From UBA4417 sp031550085 (GTDB lineage Bacteria; Bacteroidota; Bacteroidia; Bacteroidales; UBA4417): a DNA stretch of 64,000 bases. The stretch is from assembly GCA_031550085.1 (NCBI GenBank), contig JAVBOY010000056.1, positions 1 to 64,000 on the forward strand, written 5' to 3'. This document shows, piece after piece, positions 7,590 to 15,284 of the stretch (its first letter is position 1; every line of letters starts with the position of its first letter). The position numbers and the translations under genes were made by a program. The notes beneath the pieces were generated by a model, which saw only the letters and a program-made list of their open reading frames with translations, ran no database searches and was not told the origin of the DNA.

Positions 7590-8564
7590 GTGAAAAAGAA
7601 CATAGCCCTGCTTATGGGCGGCGATTCGGGGGAGTTTGAAGTTTCCTTAGGCAGCGCTGCCGTGGTAAGAAAAAGTTTGGAGGGCGAAACCTACCGGGTT
7701 TTCCCGATCCTGGTTCGTCACGGTAAGTTTGTATACCAACCCGACGATTCACAGCGGATTCCCATGGACCTGAATGATTTTAGCCTTGCGCCCGGCCCGG
7801 AAAAGATCCGGTTTGATGCGGCATTTATCGCCATTCATGGCACGCCCGGCGAAGACGGCAAATTGCAGGGTTACCTGGATTTGCTGAATGTTCCTTATAC
7901 AACCTGTGATGTAACGGTTTCGGCGCTTACCTTCAACAAATATTTTTGCAACGATTTGGCCGTTCAGTACGGAATGAATGTGGCCAAAACGATTTTATTG
8001 AAAAAAGACCAGCCGTTGGACCGGGAACAAATTCAAAAAGAAATCGGTTTTCCTTGTTTTGTAAAACCCAACAAATCGGGTTCGAGTTGCGGGGTCACCA
8101 AAGTGTATGAGCTTGCCGGATTGGATGCCGCCGTTTCGAAATCCTTTGCCGAAGACGACGAAACCCTGATTCAGCAATACATCAAAGGACGCGAGATGGC
8201 TTGCGGCGTTTTCAGGCATCAGGGCAAAATCGAGGTGCTGCCGGTCACCGAAATTATTTCGAAAAAAGACTTTTTCGATTACGAAGCAAAATACACCAGC
8301 GGAATGTCCGACGAAATAACGCCGGCCGACATTACTGCGCAGGAACAGGCAGAATGCGCCCGGATGACCGGATATTTGTATGAAAAATTCAATTGCAAAG
8401 GGGTGGTGCGTTTCGATTACTTTTTGGATTCCGGCAAGTGGTGGTTTCTGGAAGTAAATACCGTTCCCGGATTTTCGGAGGGCAGCATCGTTCCGAAACA
8501 GGCACAAGCAGCAGGCTACTCCTTAGACCGGTTTTTCGGAATGTTGCTGGAAGAAATTTTGTGA
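7590..8564 (+). CDS. ddl: D-alanine--D-alanine ligase
   Basis: This ATP-grasp enzyme joins two D-Ala to make the dipeptide end of the peptidoglycan stem. It starts with GTG at 7590; the next residues (KKNIALLMGGDSGEFEVSL) form the N-terminal Rossmann-like lobe with the family GGxSxExxVSL-type motif. Later motifs are HGTPGEDGKLQG, the ATP-binding KPNKSGSSCGV, and the metal-binding FLEVNTVPGF near the C-terminus. The 324-residue length is normal. lgt follows after 54 bp, and the divergent neighbour is the PASTA protein, so the locus is devoted to the cell envelope. Confidence 0.96.
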   Translation: MKKNIALLMGGDSGEFEVSLGSAAVVRKSLEGETYRVFPILVRHGKFVYQPDDSQRIPMDLNDFSLAPGPEKIRFDAAFIAIHGTPGEDGKLQGYLDLLNVPYTTCDVTVSALTFNKYFCNDLAVQYGMNVAKTILLKKDQPLDREQIQKEIGFPCFVKPNKSGSSCGVTKVYELAGLDAAVSKSFAEDDETLIQQYIKGREMACGVFRHQGKIEVLPVTEIISKKDFFDYEAKYTSGMSDEITPADITAQEQAECARMTGYLYEKFNCKGVVRFDYFLDSGKWWFLEVNTVPGFSEGSIVPKQAQAAGYSLDRFFGMLLEEIL

Positions 8565-8618
8565 GTCGGTTGTTTTCAATAAGATAGAGTTCTTTTATAT
8601 ATTTTTTAATAGCACGAT

Positions 8619-9437
8619 ATGGATTTCGCATTCGTTACCTGGAATGTAAACCCCGATATGTTTTCCATCGGGTCTTTTGCCGTGCGTTGGTACGGGTTTT
8701 TGTTTGCCTTGGGAATTGCATTGAGCTACCTGATTATTCAGCGGATTTTCAAGCATGAAAAACTTCCCGATGCGCTTTTCGATAAGTTGAGTATTTACAT
8801 TGTGTTGGCAACCATTATCGGCGCCCGTTTGGGGCATGTGCTCTTTTACGAGCCCCGGGCGTATCTGGCCGATCCGATCAGCATCTTTTATTTCCGGCAA
8901 GGCGGTTTGGCCAGCCACGGCGCAGCCATCGGGATTTTATTTGCCATTTGGCTATTTTCGCGTAAAACAAAAATGTCATACTTGTGGACCGTCGACCGGA
9001 TTGTCATTGTTGTGGCGCTTTCGGGCTGCCTCATCCGGATCGGGAACCTGATGAACAGCGAAATTTACGGGCATATTACCAACCTGCCCTGGGGCTTTAT
9101 TTTTGTCCGTAACGGCGAAACGCTACCCAAGCATCCGACGCAAATCTACGAGGCCTTGGTTTGCCTGTTTACCTTTATTTATTTATACCGCTATTACTAC
9201 AAAAACTACCCGAATCTCAAACCGGGTTTTATGCTGGGAATCCTTTTGGTTGTTATTTTCGGAATGCGTTTCTTAATTGAGTTTATCAAGGAACCTCAAG
9301 TTGATTTTGAGAATAACATGTTGCTGAATATGGGCCAGCTGCTTTCGATTCCATTTGTCCTTGTAGGCGTGTATTTTATCGTCCGGAGCCGCCGGAAGCA
9401 AATTCCGGAGCAAAAGGCAGCGGAGCAAAAATCGTAA
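8619..9437 (+). CDS. lgt: Prolipoprotein diacylglyceryl transferase
   Basis: Lgt moves a diacylglyceryl group from phosphatidylglycerol to the lipobox Cys of prolipoproteins in the inner membrane. The 272-residue protein has several hydrophobic segments. GGLASHGAAIG (95-105, His100) matches the family HGG region, and RIGNLMNSEIYG (140-151) is the Lgt signature with essential Arg140. HPTQIYEAL follows at 172-180. The C-terminus is short and polar. It is probably co-transcribed with ddl and ends at a strong bidirectional hairpin. Confidence 0.96.
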   Translation: MDFAFVTWNVNPDMFSIGSFAVRWYGFLFALGIALSYLIIQRIFKHEKLPDALFDKLSIYIVLATIIGARLGHVLFYEPRAYLADPISIFYFRQGGLASHGAAIGILFAIWLFSRKTKMSYLWTVDRIVIVVALSGCLIRIGNLMNSEIYGHITNLPWGFIFVRNGETLPKHPTQIYEALVCLFTFIYLYRYYYKNYPNLKPGFMLGILLVVIFGMRFLIEFIKEPQVDFENNMLLNMGQLLSIPFVLVGVYFIVRSRRKQIPEQKAAEQKS

Positions 9438-9466
9438 AAGAAAAGCAATACAATTTTTATTTCATC

Positions 9467-9506
9467 AAAAACGGGCTGTCGTTGATTCCAGCGACAGCCC
9501 GTTTTT
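9467..9506. terminator. Bidirectional terminator between lgt and the thioredoxin-fold pair
   Basis: AAAAACGGGCTGTCG pairs with CGACAGCCCGTTTTT around a 10-nt loop. The stem is perfect and T-rich on both strands, which suits the convergent genes. Confidence 0.9.
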
Positions 9507-9524
9507 GATTTTTAACTCCTGTTT

Positions 9525-10142
9525 TTAGTTCTGCATTTTTTTAATCGTGCATCCGATTGCTTTTGTGTAGTCCAAAGGAGGTGTTTTGCCGCCAAGCAAG
9601 GCATCCACGGCATTTTCAACATAACGTTGCTTTACTTGGGTAGCATCTTCGTAGTTATCGTCGATCGCGCCGATGTAGCGGACAATATTTCCATTCGAAG
9701 TTTTTTCCAGTACAAAAACATGCGGTGTCCGTGTTGCTCCATACACCGGGAAAACTTTTTGCCCATCGTCAAATAAATAAGGGAATGTAAAGCCCTTTTC
9801 TTTTGCCCGGATTTTCATGTTATCGAAACTATCTGCGGACACCATGGCCGGATCGTTCGGGTTAATGGCAATTACCGGATAGCCCTTGCTTTTGTATTTC
9901 TTGTCCAAAGCGATGATACGGTCTTCGTAGGCCACTGCATAGGGACAATGGTTGCAGGTGAAGATCACAATAAATCCTTTTGCTTTGGGGAAGTCAGACA
10001 GGGAGATCATTTTCCCGTCTACATTTTCCAGTTTGAAATCCGTGGCTTTGTCTCCCGGATTATAACCTTGTGCCATCATTTTCGGTACGGCTACAAAAAG
10101 AATTGCGGTAGCCAGCGCTAGTTTAAAAAGTTTTTGAATCAT
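9525..10142 (-). CDS. Exported peroxiredoxin-like / AhpC-TSA family thioredoxin-fold protein
   Basis: A signal peptide (about 1-25, ending KMMAQ) precedes an AhpC/TSA-like thioredoxin fold. FTCNHCPYA places a CxxC pair at Cys63 and Cys66, as in the PRX-like subfamily that resembles TlpA-type oxidoreductases. The 205-residue length fits. It should act in the periplasm on thiols or peroxides. Its start overlaps the end of the upstream TlpA-like gene by 4 bp, so the two are translationally coupled and probably work in one redox pathway. The actual substrate is not known. Confidence 0.82.
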   Translation of the reverse strand: MIQKLFKLALATAILFVAVPKMMAQGYNPGDKATDFKLENVDGKMISLSDFPKAKGFIVIFTCNHCPYAVAYEDRIIALDKKYKSKGYPVIAINPNDPAMVSADSFDNMKIRAKEKGFTFPYLFDDGQKVFPVYGATRTPHVFVLEKTSNGNIVRYIGAIDDNYEDATQVKQRYVENAVDALLGGKTPPLDYTKAIGCTIKKMQN

Positions 10143-10693
10143 TGGTTTAAAAATTTTGTAATCAAACTTGTTAACTCTTCGTAGGTGAAGTCTTTTTCGT
10201 AAAAAGCCCTGCGGTCGTTCTGTACCAGCAACGTTGCCGGAATCGCCCCGCTCCAGGCGGAACTGACTTTATCGATCCAACTGTTTGCATCTGGGTCGCT
10301 CAAAACCACAACTTCCGATGCGATTTGCTTCTTTTGCAAAAAAGGGATCAATTGCGACTTTATTTTCGATTTAAAATCCAGACTGACCAGGATAACCTTT
10401 ACTTTTTGAGCGGACAATTCTTTCCCTACCTGCTCAAAATTAGGCAACTCTTTTATACAAGGTGCACACCAGGTTGCCCAAAAATTAAATACATACAAGG
10501 TGTCGTTGCCTTTTTCCGGATACATCCTTTCCTCAAAAGCAGGGAAGTTGTATACGGGAATGGTGTATTTGCCTTCCACAACGGTTTCGGTATGTTTCGA
10601 ACTTTGAGCATTCACCGCCTGTACCCCATAAAAATTAATTAAAATCAAAGCCCCCAGCTTCAAAAAACAGAATATTCTCCAATTCAGTTGCAT
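10139..10693 (-). CDS. TlpA/ResA-like thiol-disulfide oxidoreductase
   Basis: After an N-terminal hydrophobic signal or anchor (about 8-30) comes a thioredoxin fold with WATWCAPC, placing the redox pair at Cys76 and Cys79. The FxAxWCxPC setting and the length of 184 residues match periplasmic TlpA/ResA proteins, which reduce cytochrome c or other exported thiols. It is the first gene of a two-gene unit with the peroxiredoxin-like protein. No cytochrome maturation genes are close, so a general periplasmic reductant is the safer description. Confidence 0.88.
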   Translation of the reverse strand: MQLNWRIFCFLKLGALILINFYGVQAVNAQSSKHTETVVEGKYTIPVYNFPAFEERMYPEKGNDTLYVFNFWATWCAPCIKELPNFEQVGKELSAQKVKVILVSLDFKSKIKSQLIPFLQKKQIASEVVVLSDPDANSWIDKVSSAWSGAIPATLLVQNDRRAFYEKDFTYEELTSLITKFLNQ

Positions 10694-10769
10694 ATGACAA
10701 TTTTAGACACATTGATAAAATAATATTTTCCAATATTGTTAAAGAAAACAATCTGTTTTTGAAAAGGTT

Positions 10770-11378
10770 TTATTTGTTGAAAAAATAGTCCCCACCGAAT
10801 TTCCCGGCAAACACAAATTCCCTTTGATCTTTGCGCACACGGGGCAGCGATTCTTTCGTCCGGAAGTCTTCGTGCAGCTTCTCGAAATCGCCGTAATATC
10901 CGATTGCAAAAGCGGTAACTACTTTGTACCCGTTCGGAACTTGAAGCAGAAGACCTGCTTGTTCGGTATCCAGCCCACTCATTTGATGCACGATCAAACC
11001 TTCATGTTCCGCCTGCAAAAGTAGGAGCCCGATCGATTGCCCAAGGTCGTAAAGAGCAGTCGGATTAGGGGTGCCTTTGGGCGTGAGCAGGTTTGCTACG
11101 GTAATTCCCAGTACGGGCACGTTTTTTACCCATTTTTGGTTCGATTCGGTGAAGACGGGGAATAATTTGGCAAAGGTTTCATCCCCGTTCCGGCACACGA
11201 CAAAGGACCAGGGCTGGCCGTTGAAGGCCGAAGGCGCCCAACGGGCTGCTTCGAAAAGGCGTTGGAGTTTTTCGTTTTCAACCGGTTTATTTTGAAAAGC
11301 ACGCGGGCTCCAGCGGTTCTTTATCAGCGGAAGAACTTCGTGGGCTACCGGTGCGGGTTTGTCTTTTCCGTTCGACAT
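10770..11378 (-). CDS. Nitroreductase family protein
   Basis: The 202-residue protein belongs to the FMN-binding nitroreductase superfamily that reduces nitro groups or quinones with NAD(P)H. The N-terminal RWSPRAFQNKPV and the ARWAPSAFNGQPWSFVV motif, which lines the FMN pocket, are clear. The C-terminal VVTAFAIGYYGD segment is also typical. It is a single gene with about 360 bp of repeat-containing DNA upstream. The physiological substrate cannot be inferred. Confidence 0.92.
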   Translation of the reverse strand: MSNGKDKPAPVAHEVLPLIKNRWSPRAFQNKPVENEKLQRLFEAARWAPSAFNGQPWSFVVCRNGDETFAKLFPVFTESNQKWVKNVPVLGITVANLLTPKGTPNPTALYDLGQSIGLLLLQAEHEGLIVHQMSGLDTEQAGLLLQVPNGYKVVTAFAIGYYGDFEKLHEDFRTKESLPRVRKDQREFVFAGKFGGDYFFNK

Positions 11379-11737
11379 GGTATTCTAAATTTAAAAAGTG
11401 GATGCTTGAAAAGTTGAATAATTTCGTACGAAGTTCGGAAACTTTGCGGATGTTTAATCTTTTCTTGCCATCTTTTGCGAAAGATTACCAAAAAAAGGAT
11501 TGAAAGTTAGATTTATTTTAATGCGATTTCCCATCCAATGGTCGGAAACACGCGAACCCTTTCGTTGAAAGTTAGATTTATTTTAATGCGGGTTTCCCAT
11601 AGGGAAATAACATTAATAAATGGGACACTCATTTTTTACGTTGCCCGGTAGGGCATTCATTCAGAATGTCTCCTTGAACAATACGTAGGATAAATCGGGA
11701 TTTCAAGTTTTGCAGACGATCTCTTGATCCGCAAATT
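11379..11737. other. Intergenic region with direct and palindromic repeats
   Basis: No gene is supported. It holds two copies of a 26-bp direct repeat 65 bp apart (11500-11525 and 11565-11590), the palindrome TTTCCCATAGGGAAA (11593-11607) and TGCCCGGTAGGGCA (11642-11655). A 76-codon frame on the minus strand across 11629-11859 runs into the MATE gene and is not convincing. Confidence 0.6.
11500..11607. repeat. Two 26-bp direct repeats with 65-bp period
   Basis: TTGAAAGTTAGATTTATTTT followed by AATGCG is identical at 11500-11525 and 11565-11590. The similarity continues into ATTTCCCAT and GGTTTCCCAT with a one-base length change. The intervening DNA is about 30 bp. Confidence 0.8.
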
Positions 11738-13039
11738 TTATGAAATCGGCTTAAGAATGTATTTCCGTGACCAAATGGATAAAAAGAGGCCCCGAAACCC
11801 GAGAAAAAGGAGCGTGGCCAGCCAAAGCGCATGGTTTCCCAACAAGGGGAACAAACCATAGTAAGCCGGAAAAAAGATAAGAACGGTGCTCAGCAACATG
11901 GAGTTTCGCATGGCCCGCGAAGCGGTGGCGCCCACATAAATCCCGTCCCATAAAAAGGCTGCAAACGATACCAACGGAATCAGCACAATCCAGTAGAAAA
12001 AAGGTTGAGCAGCCGTCAAAATGCTTCTTTCATAGGTAAGCAACGTTAAAAACCAGTTTATTCCCAGCAAATAGGCGACGGTAAAAACAATGGCAATCCA
12101 AAATCCCCAGGTAAAGAGCAGTTTAATGGCTTTTCGCAAACGAATTTCATTTCGTGCGCCGATGTAGCGTCCGGTGAGGGCTTCGGCCGCATACCCGAAA
12201 CCGTCGATAAAATAGGAAAAGAAATAAAAGAACTGGAACAACAAGGAATTGGTAGCTAGAGTGATATCGCCTTGGTTGGTAGAACTGATTGTAAAAAACG
12301 ACAACACGGCAATCAAACACAAGGTGCGGACAAAGATATTGGCATTGACCTTGAAGAACTTTGGGAAAGCCGAGCGCTGGAAAGCCTCCCGGATGTTTAG
12401 CCTGAACCGGAACTTCCAGATGTAGCGGTAGATAAAATAACCACCCAACACCAAACCCACGTATTGGCTGAGGACATACGACAAGGCAACGCCCTCGCAT
12501 TTCATCCCCAGAACCAGGATAAACAAACAGCTAAGCAGAATATTCAAGGAATTAACTACCAGCACGATGATCATGGGAATTCGTGCGTTTTGCATTCCGA
12601 TGAACCAACCCACAAACACATACATGCACAAAGCCGGAATGGCTGCAAAAATCCGGATGTTGAAATAATCCTGAGCTAGCGACTCTACAGCCGGGGTGCC
12701 GTGAACCAACTGAAATGCAAGCTGCCCGATGGGATATTGCAGCAAAATAAGCAGTAATCCCGCAGCAATCGCAGTTGCTAAAGCCCGGATCAGGATGTTG
12801 AAACATTCGGTGAAATTACGTTCTCCGTACGATTGTGCTGCAAAACCGCTGGTTCCCATGCGCAGGAAACTGAATCCCCAAAAAAGGAAGCCCAATACCA
12901 TGTTTCCCAATGCAATGGCGCCAATGTACTGGAGATTGTCCAAATGCCCGATCAGTCCCAAATCGACCAGCGCCAGCAACGGAATGACGATGTTGGTGGC
13001 AATGTTGGGGATGGCTAAGTGCAGAATCCGTTTATTCAC
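11738..13039 (-). CDS. MATE-family efflux transporter (DinF-like)
   Basis: This 433-residue, strongly hydrophobic protein has about 12 predicted membrane helices arranged as two MATE half-domains. It starts with NKRILHLAIPNIATNIVIPLLALVD and contains PAVESLAQDYFNIRI and the second-half repeat DGFGYAAEALTGRYIGA, both typical of the DinF branch. Such proteins export drugs or toxic metabolites in exchange for Na+ or H+. The gene is separated from rpmA by a terminator, so it has its own transcript. The substrate is unknown. Confidence 0.93.
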   Translation of the reverse strand: MNKRILHLAIPNIATNIVIPLLALVDLGLIGHLDNLQYIGAIALGNMVLGFLFWGFSFLRMGTSGFAAQSYGERNFTECFNILIRALATAIAAGLLLILLQYPIGQLAFQLVHGTPAVESLAQDYFNIRIFAAIPALCMYVFVGWFIGMQNARIPMIIVLVVNSLNILLSCLFILVLGMKCEGVALSYVLSQYVGLVLGGYFIYRYIWKFRFRLNIREAFQRSAFPKFFKVNANIFVRTLCLIAVLSFFTISSTNQGDITLATNSLLFQFFYFFSYFIDGFGYAAEALTGRYIGARNEIRLRKAIKLLFTWGFWIAIVFTVAYLLGINWFLTLLTYERSILTAAQPFFYWIVLIPLVSFAAFLWDGIYVGATASRAMRNSMLLSTVLIFFPAYYGLFPLLGNHALWLATLLFLGFRGLFLSIWSRKYILKPIS

Positions 13040-13058
13040 CTGATGGTATGCAAAAGCT

Positions 13059-13092
13059 AAAAAACCCGTTTACGAACACGCAAACGGGTTTG
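13059..13092 (-). terminator. Terminator of the rplU-rpmA operon
   Basis: On the minus strand AAACCCGTTTG pairs with TAAACGGGTTT and is followed by TTTT. It lies 20-50 bp after the rpmA stop codon. Confidence 0.88.
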
Positions 13093-13110
13093 TATAAAAA
13101 AAATCTGAAA

Positions 13111-13374
13111 CTATTCGTTTTCAAACGGAACTACCGATACATACGAACGGTCGTTCCTGCGCTTTTTAAATTCAACGGTACCATCCGTCAATGCGAACAA
13201 GGTATGATCTTTACCTAAGCCGACATTTAACCCCGGATAGTGAACAGTTCCACGTTGACGAACAATAACATTGCCTGCTTTTGCAAGCTGTCCGCCGTAA
13301 ATCTTAACACCCAGTCGCTTGCTGTGTGATTCGCGCCCGTTACTGGAACTACCGGCACCTTTCTTGTGAGCCAT
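13111..13374 (-). CDS. rpmA: 50S ribosomal protein L27
   Basis: L27 sits next to the peptidyl-transferase centre of the large ribosomal subunit. The 87-residue sequence begins MAHKKGAGSSSNGRESHSKRLG and contains GNVIVRQRGTVHYPG, both hallmarks of the family. It lacks the cleavable N-terminal extension found in Firmicutes. It follows rplU in the usual order with a 33-bp gap and is closed by a terminator. Confidence 0.98.
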   Translation of the reverse strand: MAHKKGAGSSSNGRESHSKRLGVKIYGGQLAKAGNVIVRQRGTVHYPGLNVGLGKDHTLFALTDGTVEFKKRRNDRSYVSVVPFENE

Positions 13375-13407
13375 AATTATTTAAATTTTATTTTGTTACA
13401 AAATCAA

Positions 13408-13719
13408 TTAAACTAAAATGCTTTCGATTTTCAAGTGCGTCAAATCTTGACGATGGCCGGATTCTTTTTGATATCCTTTGCGGCGTTTTTTCTTGAAAAT
13501 TTTTACTTTTTCGCCACGGGCATGTTTCAGCACGGATGCTTTTACCGATGCGCCGCTTACAGTGGGTGCCCCCACTTGAATGCTGCCTTCATTGTCAACA
13601 AGCAGCACTTTTTCAAATTCTACGGAAGCGCCTTCGTTCACATCCAGACGATGCACGAAGATCTTTTGGTCTTTCTCAACCTTGTATTGCTTTCCGGCTA
13701 TCTCAACTATTGCGTACAT
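13408..13719 (-). CDS. rplU: 50S ribosomal protein L21
   Basis: L21 is a large-subunit protein that contacts 23S rRNA. The sequence MYAIVEIAGKQYKVEKDQ, the internal VGAPTV, and the basic KKRRKGYQKESGHRQ motif are diagnostic. An in-frame ATG further upstream would add 19 hydrophobic residues, but 13719 gives the standard 103-residue protein and lies after a promoter-like element, so it is chosen. It is the first gene of the two-gene rplU-rpmA operon. Confidence 0.98.
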   Translation of the reverse strand: MYAIVEIAGKQYKVEKDQKIFVHRLDVNEGASVEFEKVLLVDNEGSIQVGAPTVSGASVKASVLKHARGEKVKIFKKKRRKGYQKESGHRQDLTHLKIESILV

Positions 13720-13751
13720 TTTTGTTAGTATTAATTTAATTTTAAGGAGTG

Positions 13752-13780
13752 CAAAGGTAGAAAAAAATATTAACATCCAA
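13752..13780 (-). promoter_or_regulatory. Candidate promoter of rplU-rpmA
   Basis: The minus strand reads TACCTTTG (13752-13759), a match to TAnnTTTG. A weaker TTGG element lies 17 bp further upstream at 13777-13780. The -7 element is 33 bp before the chosen L21 start, so transcripts would begin after the longer alternative start. Confidence 0.55.
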
Positions 13781-13932
13781 GTGTTAGCAGATACTTTTTG
13801 CAGGAAATTTATCTGTTTTCGTCGAAAAATTTGAGTTTGGATTGTTTATTATCAATAATTTACACTCTTATAATAATATTCCGTTTAAAAATAAGCTCAC
13901 AAGTTTTTTCGGTTGCTCGAATGGAAATTGCT

Positions 13933-15210
13933 TTAATCCCTGTTTTTTGAAATCCGTTGACAGTATACACCCTGACTTGTATACACCTTTACAAAGTAAA
14001 TACCGGGTTGCCACGAATGGGTGGGTATTTTTTCTGGATTTTCGCTGGATGAATAAATTAGTTGCCCTTGCATGTTGAATACCTGGACTTGGCTTAGGGG
14101 TTGTTTCGAATCCAAAAACAGTTGGCCCGAAACCGGGTTGGGGTAAAGCTTTAGTTGGCAGGGAGGTAAATTTTTCAAGCCATTCCTGATTACTTGGACA
14201 CAGGATGGCCTGGATTGCTCGCTTTCGGTAAGTACATTGGTAGCCGTTACGGTATAACAATAACGTTCAAAATAAGAAACACGGTCGGTATAAGATGTAT
14301 CCGTCAAAAGTTCGTTGTTCAGTTTAACTCCGTCGCGATAGATCGTGTAACCCTGGATACTTCCGGGAATAGCTGCCCAATGGATATCAATATCAAAATC
14401 TCCGGATGTTTTTTGAGTTGCCGTCACCTGAGTGGGAACCGGTGGATTTAAATCGGTAAGCGAAGCGGCGTTTAAAACCGCTTTTGTCACGATATTTTGT
14501 ACAAAAACAATTACTTCCAAGTCACTTTTTTCTTCAATATGGGTGCTTGCAATTCCTTGATTGTAGCTTACCGGAATTTTCTCTCCTGCCACAAGAGTTA
14601 CTTCTTTGCCGTTTCCATCTGGAAACATTTTCATCATGGTATGGTAGAATTCAGTTTCTCCGTTGCTCCCCACGTTGTTATACGTGGTTTTTTCATTGAG
14701 TACTACGTAAATTTTGTACCCGCCTCCCGAAATTAAAGGGGTTATTTCCGCATTAATCACAATATTTTTCCCTTTCACATAAAAAATACCCGTAATCTCT
14801 GCATCGGGAGCAACTGCCGCAGCGTGATTTAGTGTAAGCGCATAGTTTGCAGAATCCTCGGGAGCAAGCATTCCCTGAATAAACGGCTTTGGAATGCCTT
14901 GTACGTTATAATAGGCCCGGCGAATATCCCCATCCTGAGTGAAGTATGGGTCTCCCAAATGCGGAAAATTCATGGGATATTTAATGACAACGCATTTATC
15001 GGTATTAGCGGCTAATAGCGGGCTGAGCCACTCATTCATCGGAGCGCAGGGGGTGCACGTTGATGAAGTAAAGTGTTCAACCAAAACCATACGTTTTAGT
15101 TCACGGGGAGTACCGCTTTGTGCAGCCGATTGATTTATAGCTACCAAACAGCAAAATACGGCAAACAAAATGTATGCTAGTTTTTTCATTCGCAATTTCA
15201 ATTGGTTCAT
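13933..15210 (-). CDS. Omp28-like thioredoxin-fold protein with T9SS sorting domain
   Basis: From the start chosen here the product is 425 residues. A signal peptide (MKKLAYILFAVFCCLVAINQ) is followed by an Omp28-related region in which EHFTSSTCTPCAPMNEW carries a CxxC pair (Cys52, Cys55). A fibronectin type III-like domain (about 270-345) and a T9SS sorting domain (LKLYPNPVSGQLFLDSKQPL to the end) follow. An upstream in-frame ATG at 15276 was rejected because it would translate through the palindromic terminator at 15238-15269. The protein should be exposed on the cell surface; a role in thiol chemistry is suggested by the CxxC only. Confidence 0.88.
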   Translation of the reverse strand: MNQLKLRMKKLAYILFAVFCCLVAINQSAAQSGTPRELKRMVLVEHFTSSTCTPCAPMNEWLSPLLAANTDKCVVIKYPMNFPHLGDPYFTQDGDIRRAYYNVQGIPKPFIQGMLAPEDSANYALTLNHAAAVAPDAEITGIFYVKGKNIVINAEITPLISGGGYKIYVVLNEKTTYNNVGSNGETEFYHTMMKMFPDGNGKEVTLVAGEKIPVSYNQGIASTHIEEKSDLEVIVFVQNIVTKAVLNAASLTDLNPPVPTQVTATQKTSGDFDIDIHWAAIPGSIQGYTIYRDGVKLNNELLTDTSYTDRVSYFERYCYTVTATNVLTESEQSRPSCVQVIRNGLKNLPPCQLKLYPNPVSGQLFLDSKQPLSQVQVFNMQGQLIYSSSENPEKIPTHSWQPGIYFVKVYTSQGVYCQRISKNRD

Positions 15211-15237
15211 AGAATATAAAGTGTTAAATAGTGAAAT

Positions 15238-15269
15238 AAAAGGCTGTTCATATGAACAGCCTTTTAAAA
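15238..15269 (-). terminator. Terminator after the giant T9SS gene
   Basis: A perfect palindrome GGCTGTTCATATGAACAGCC is flanked by AAAA and TTTT, just after the stop codon of the 1,812-residue protein. It separates that gene from the Omp28-like gene. Confidence 0.9.
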
Positions 15270-15284
15270 CAGACAACAGAATGG

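Noticed and set aside
11500..11600. Possible short CRISPR array (two about 36-bp repeats, about 30-bp spacer)
   Set aside because: Only two copies, with a one-base length change at the end of the repeat, no cas genes, and palindromic repeat DNA following. A dispersed repeat or tandem duplication is simpler.
15211..15276. Longer N-terminus for the Omp28-like protein
   Set aside because: It would be read from the palindromic terminator of the upstream gene and would place a signal peptide internally.
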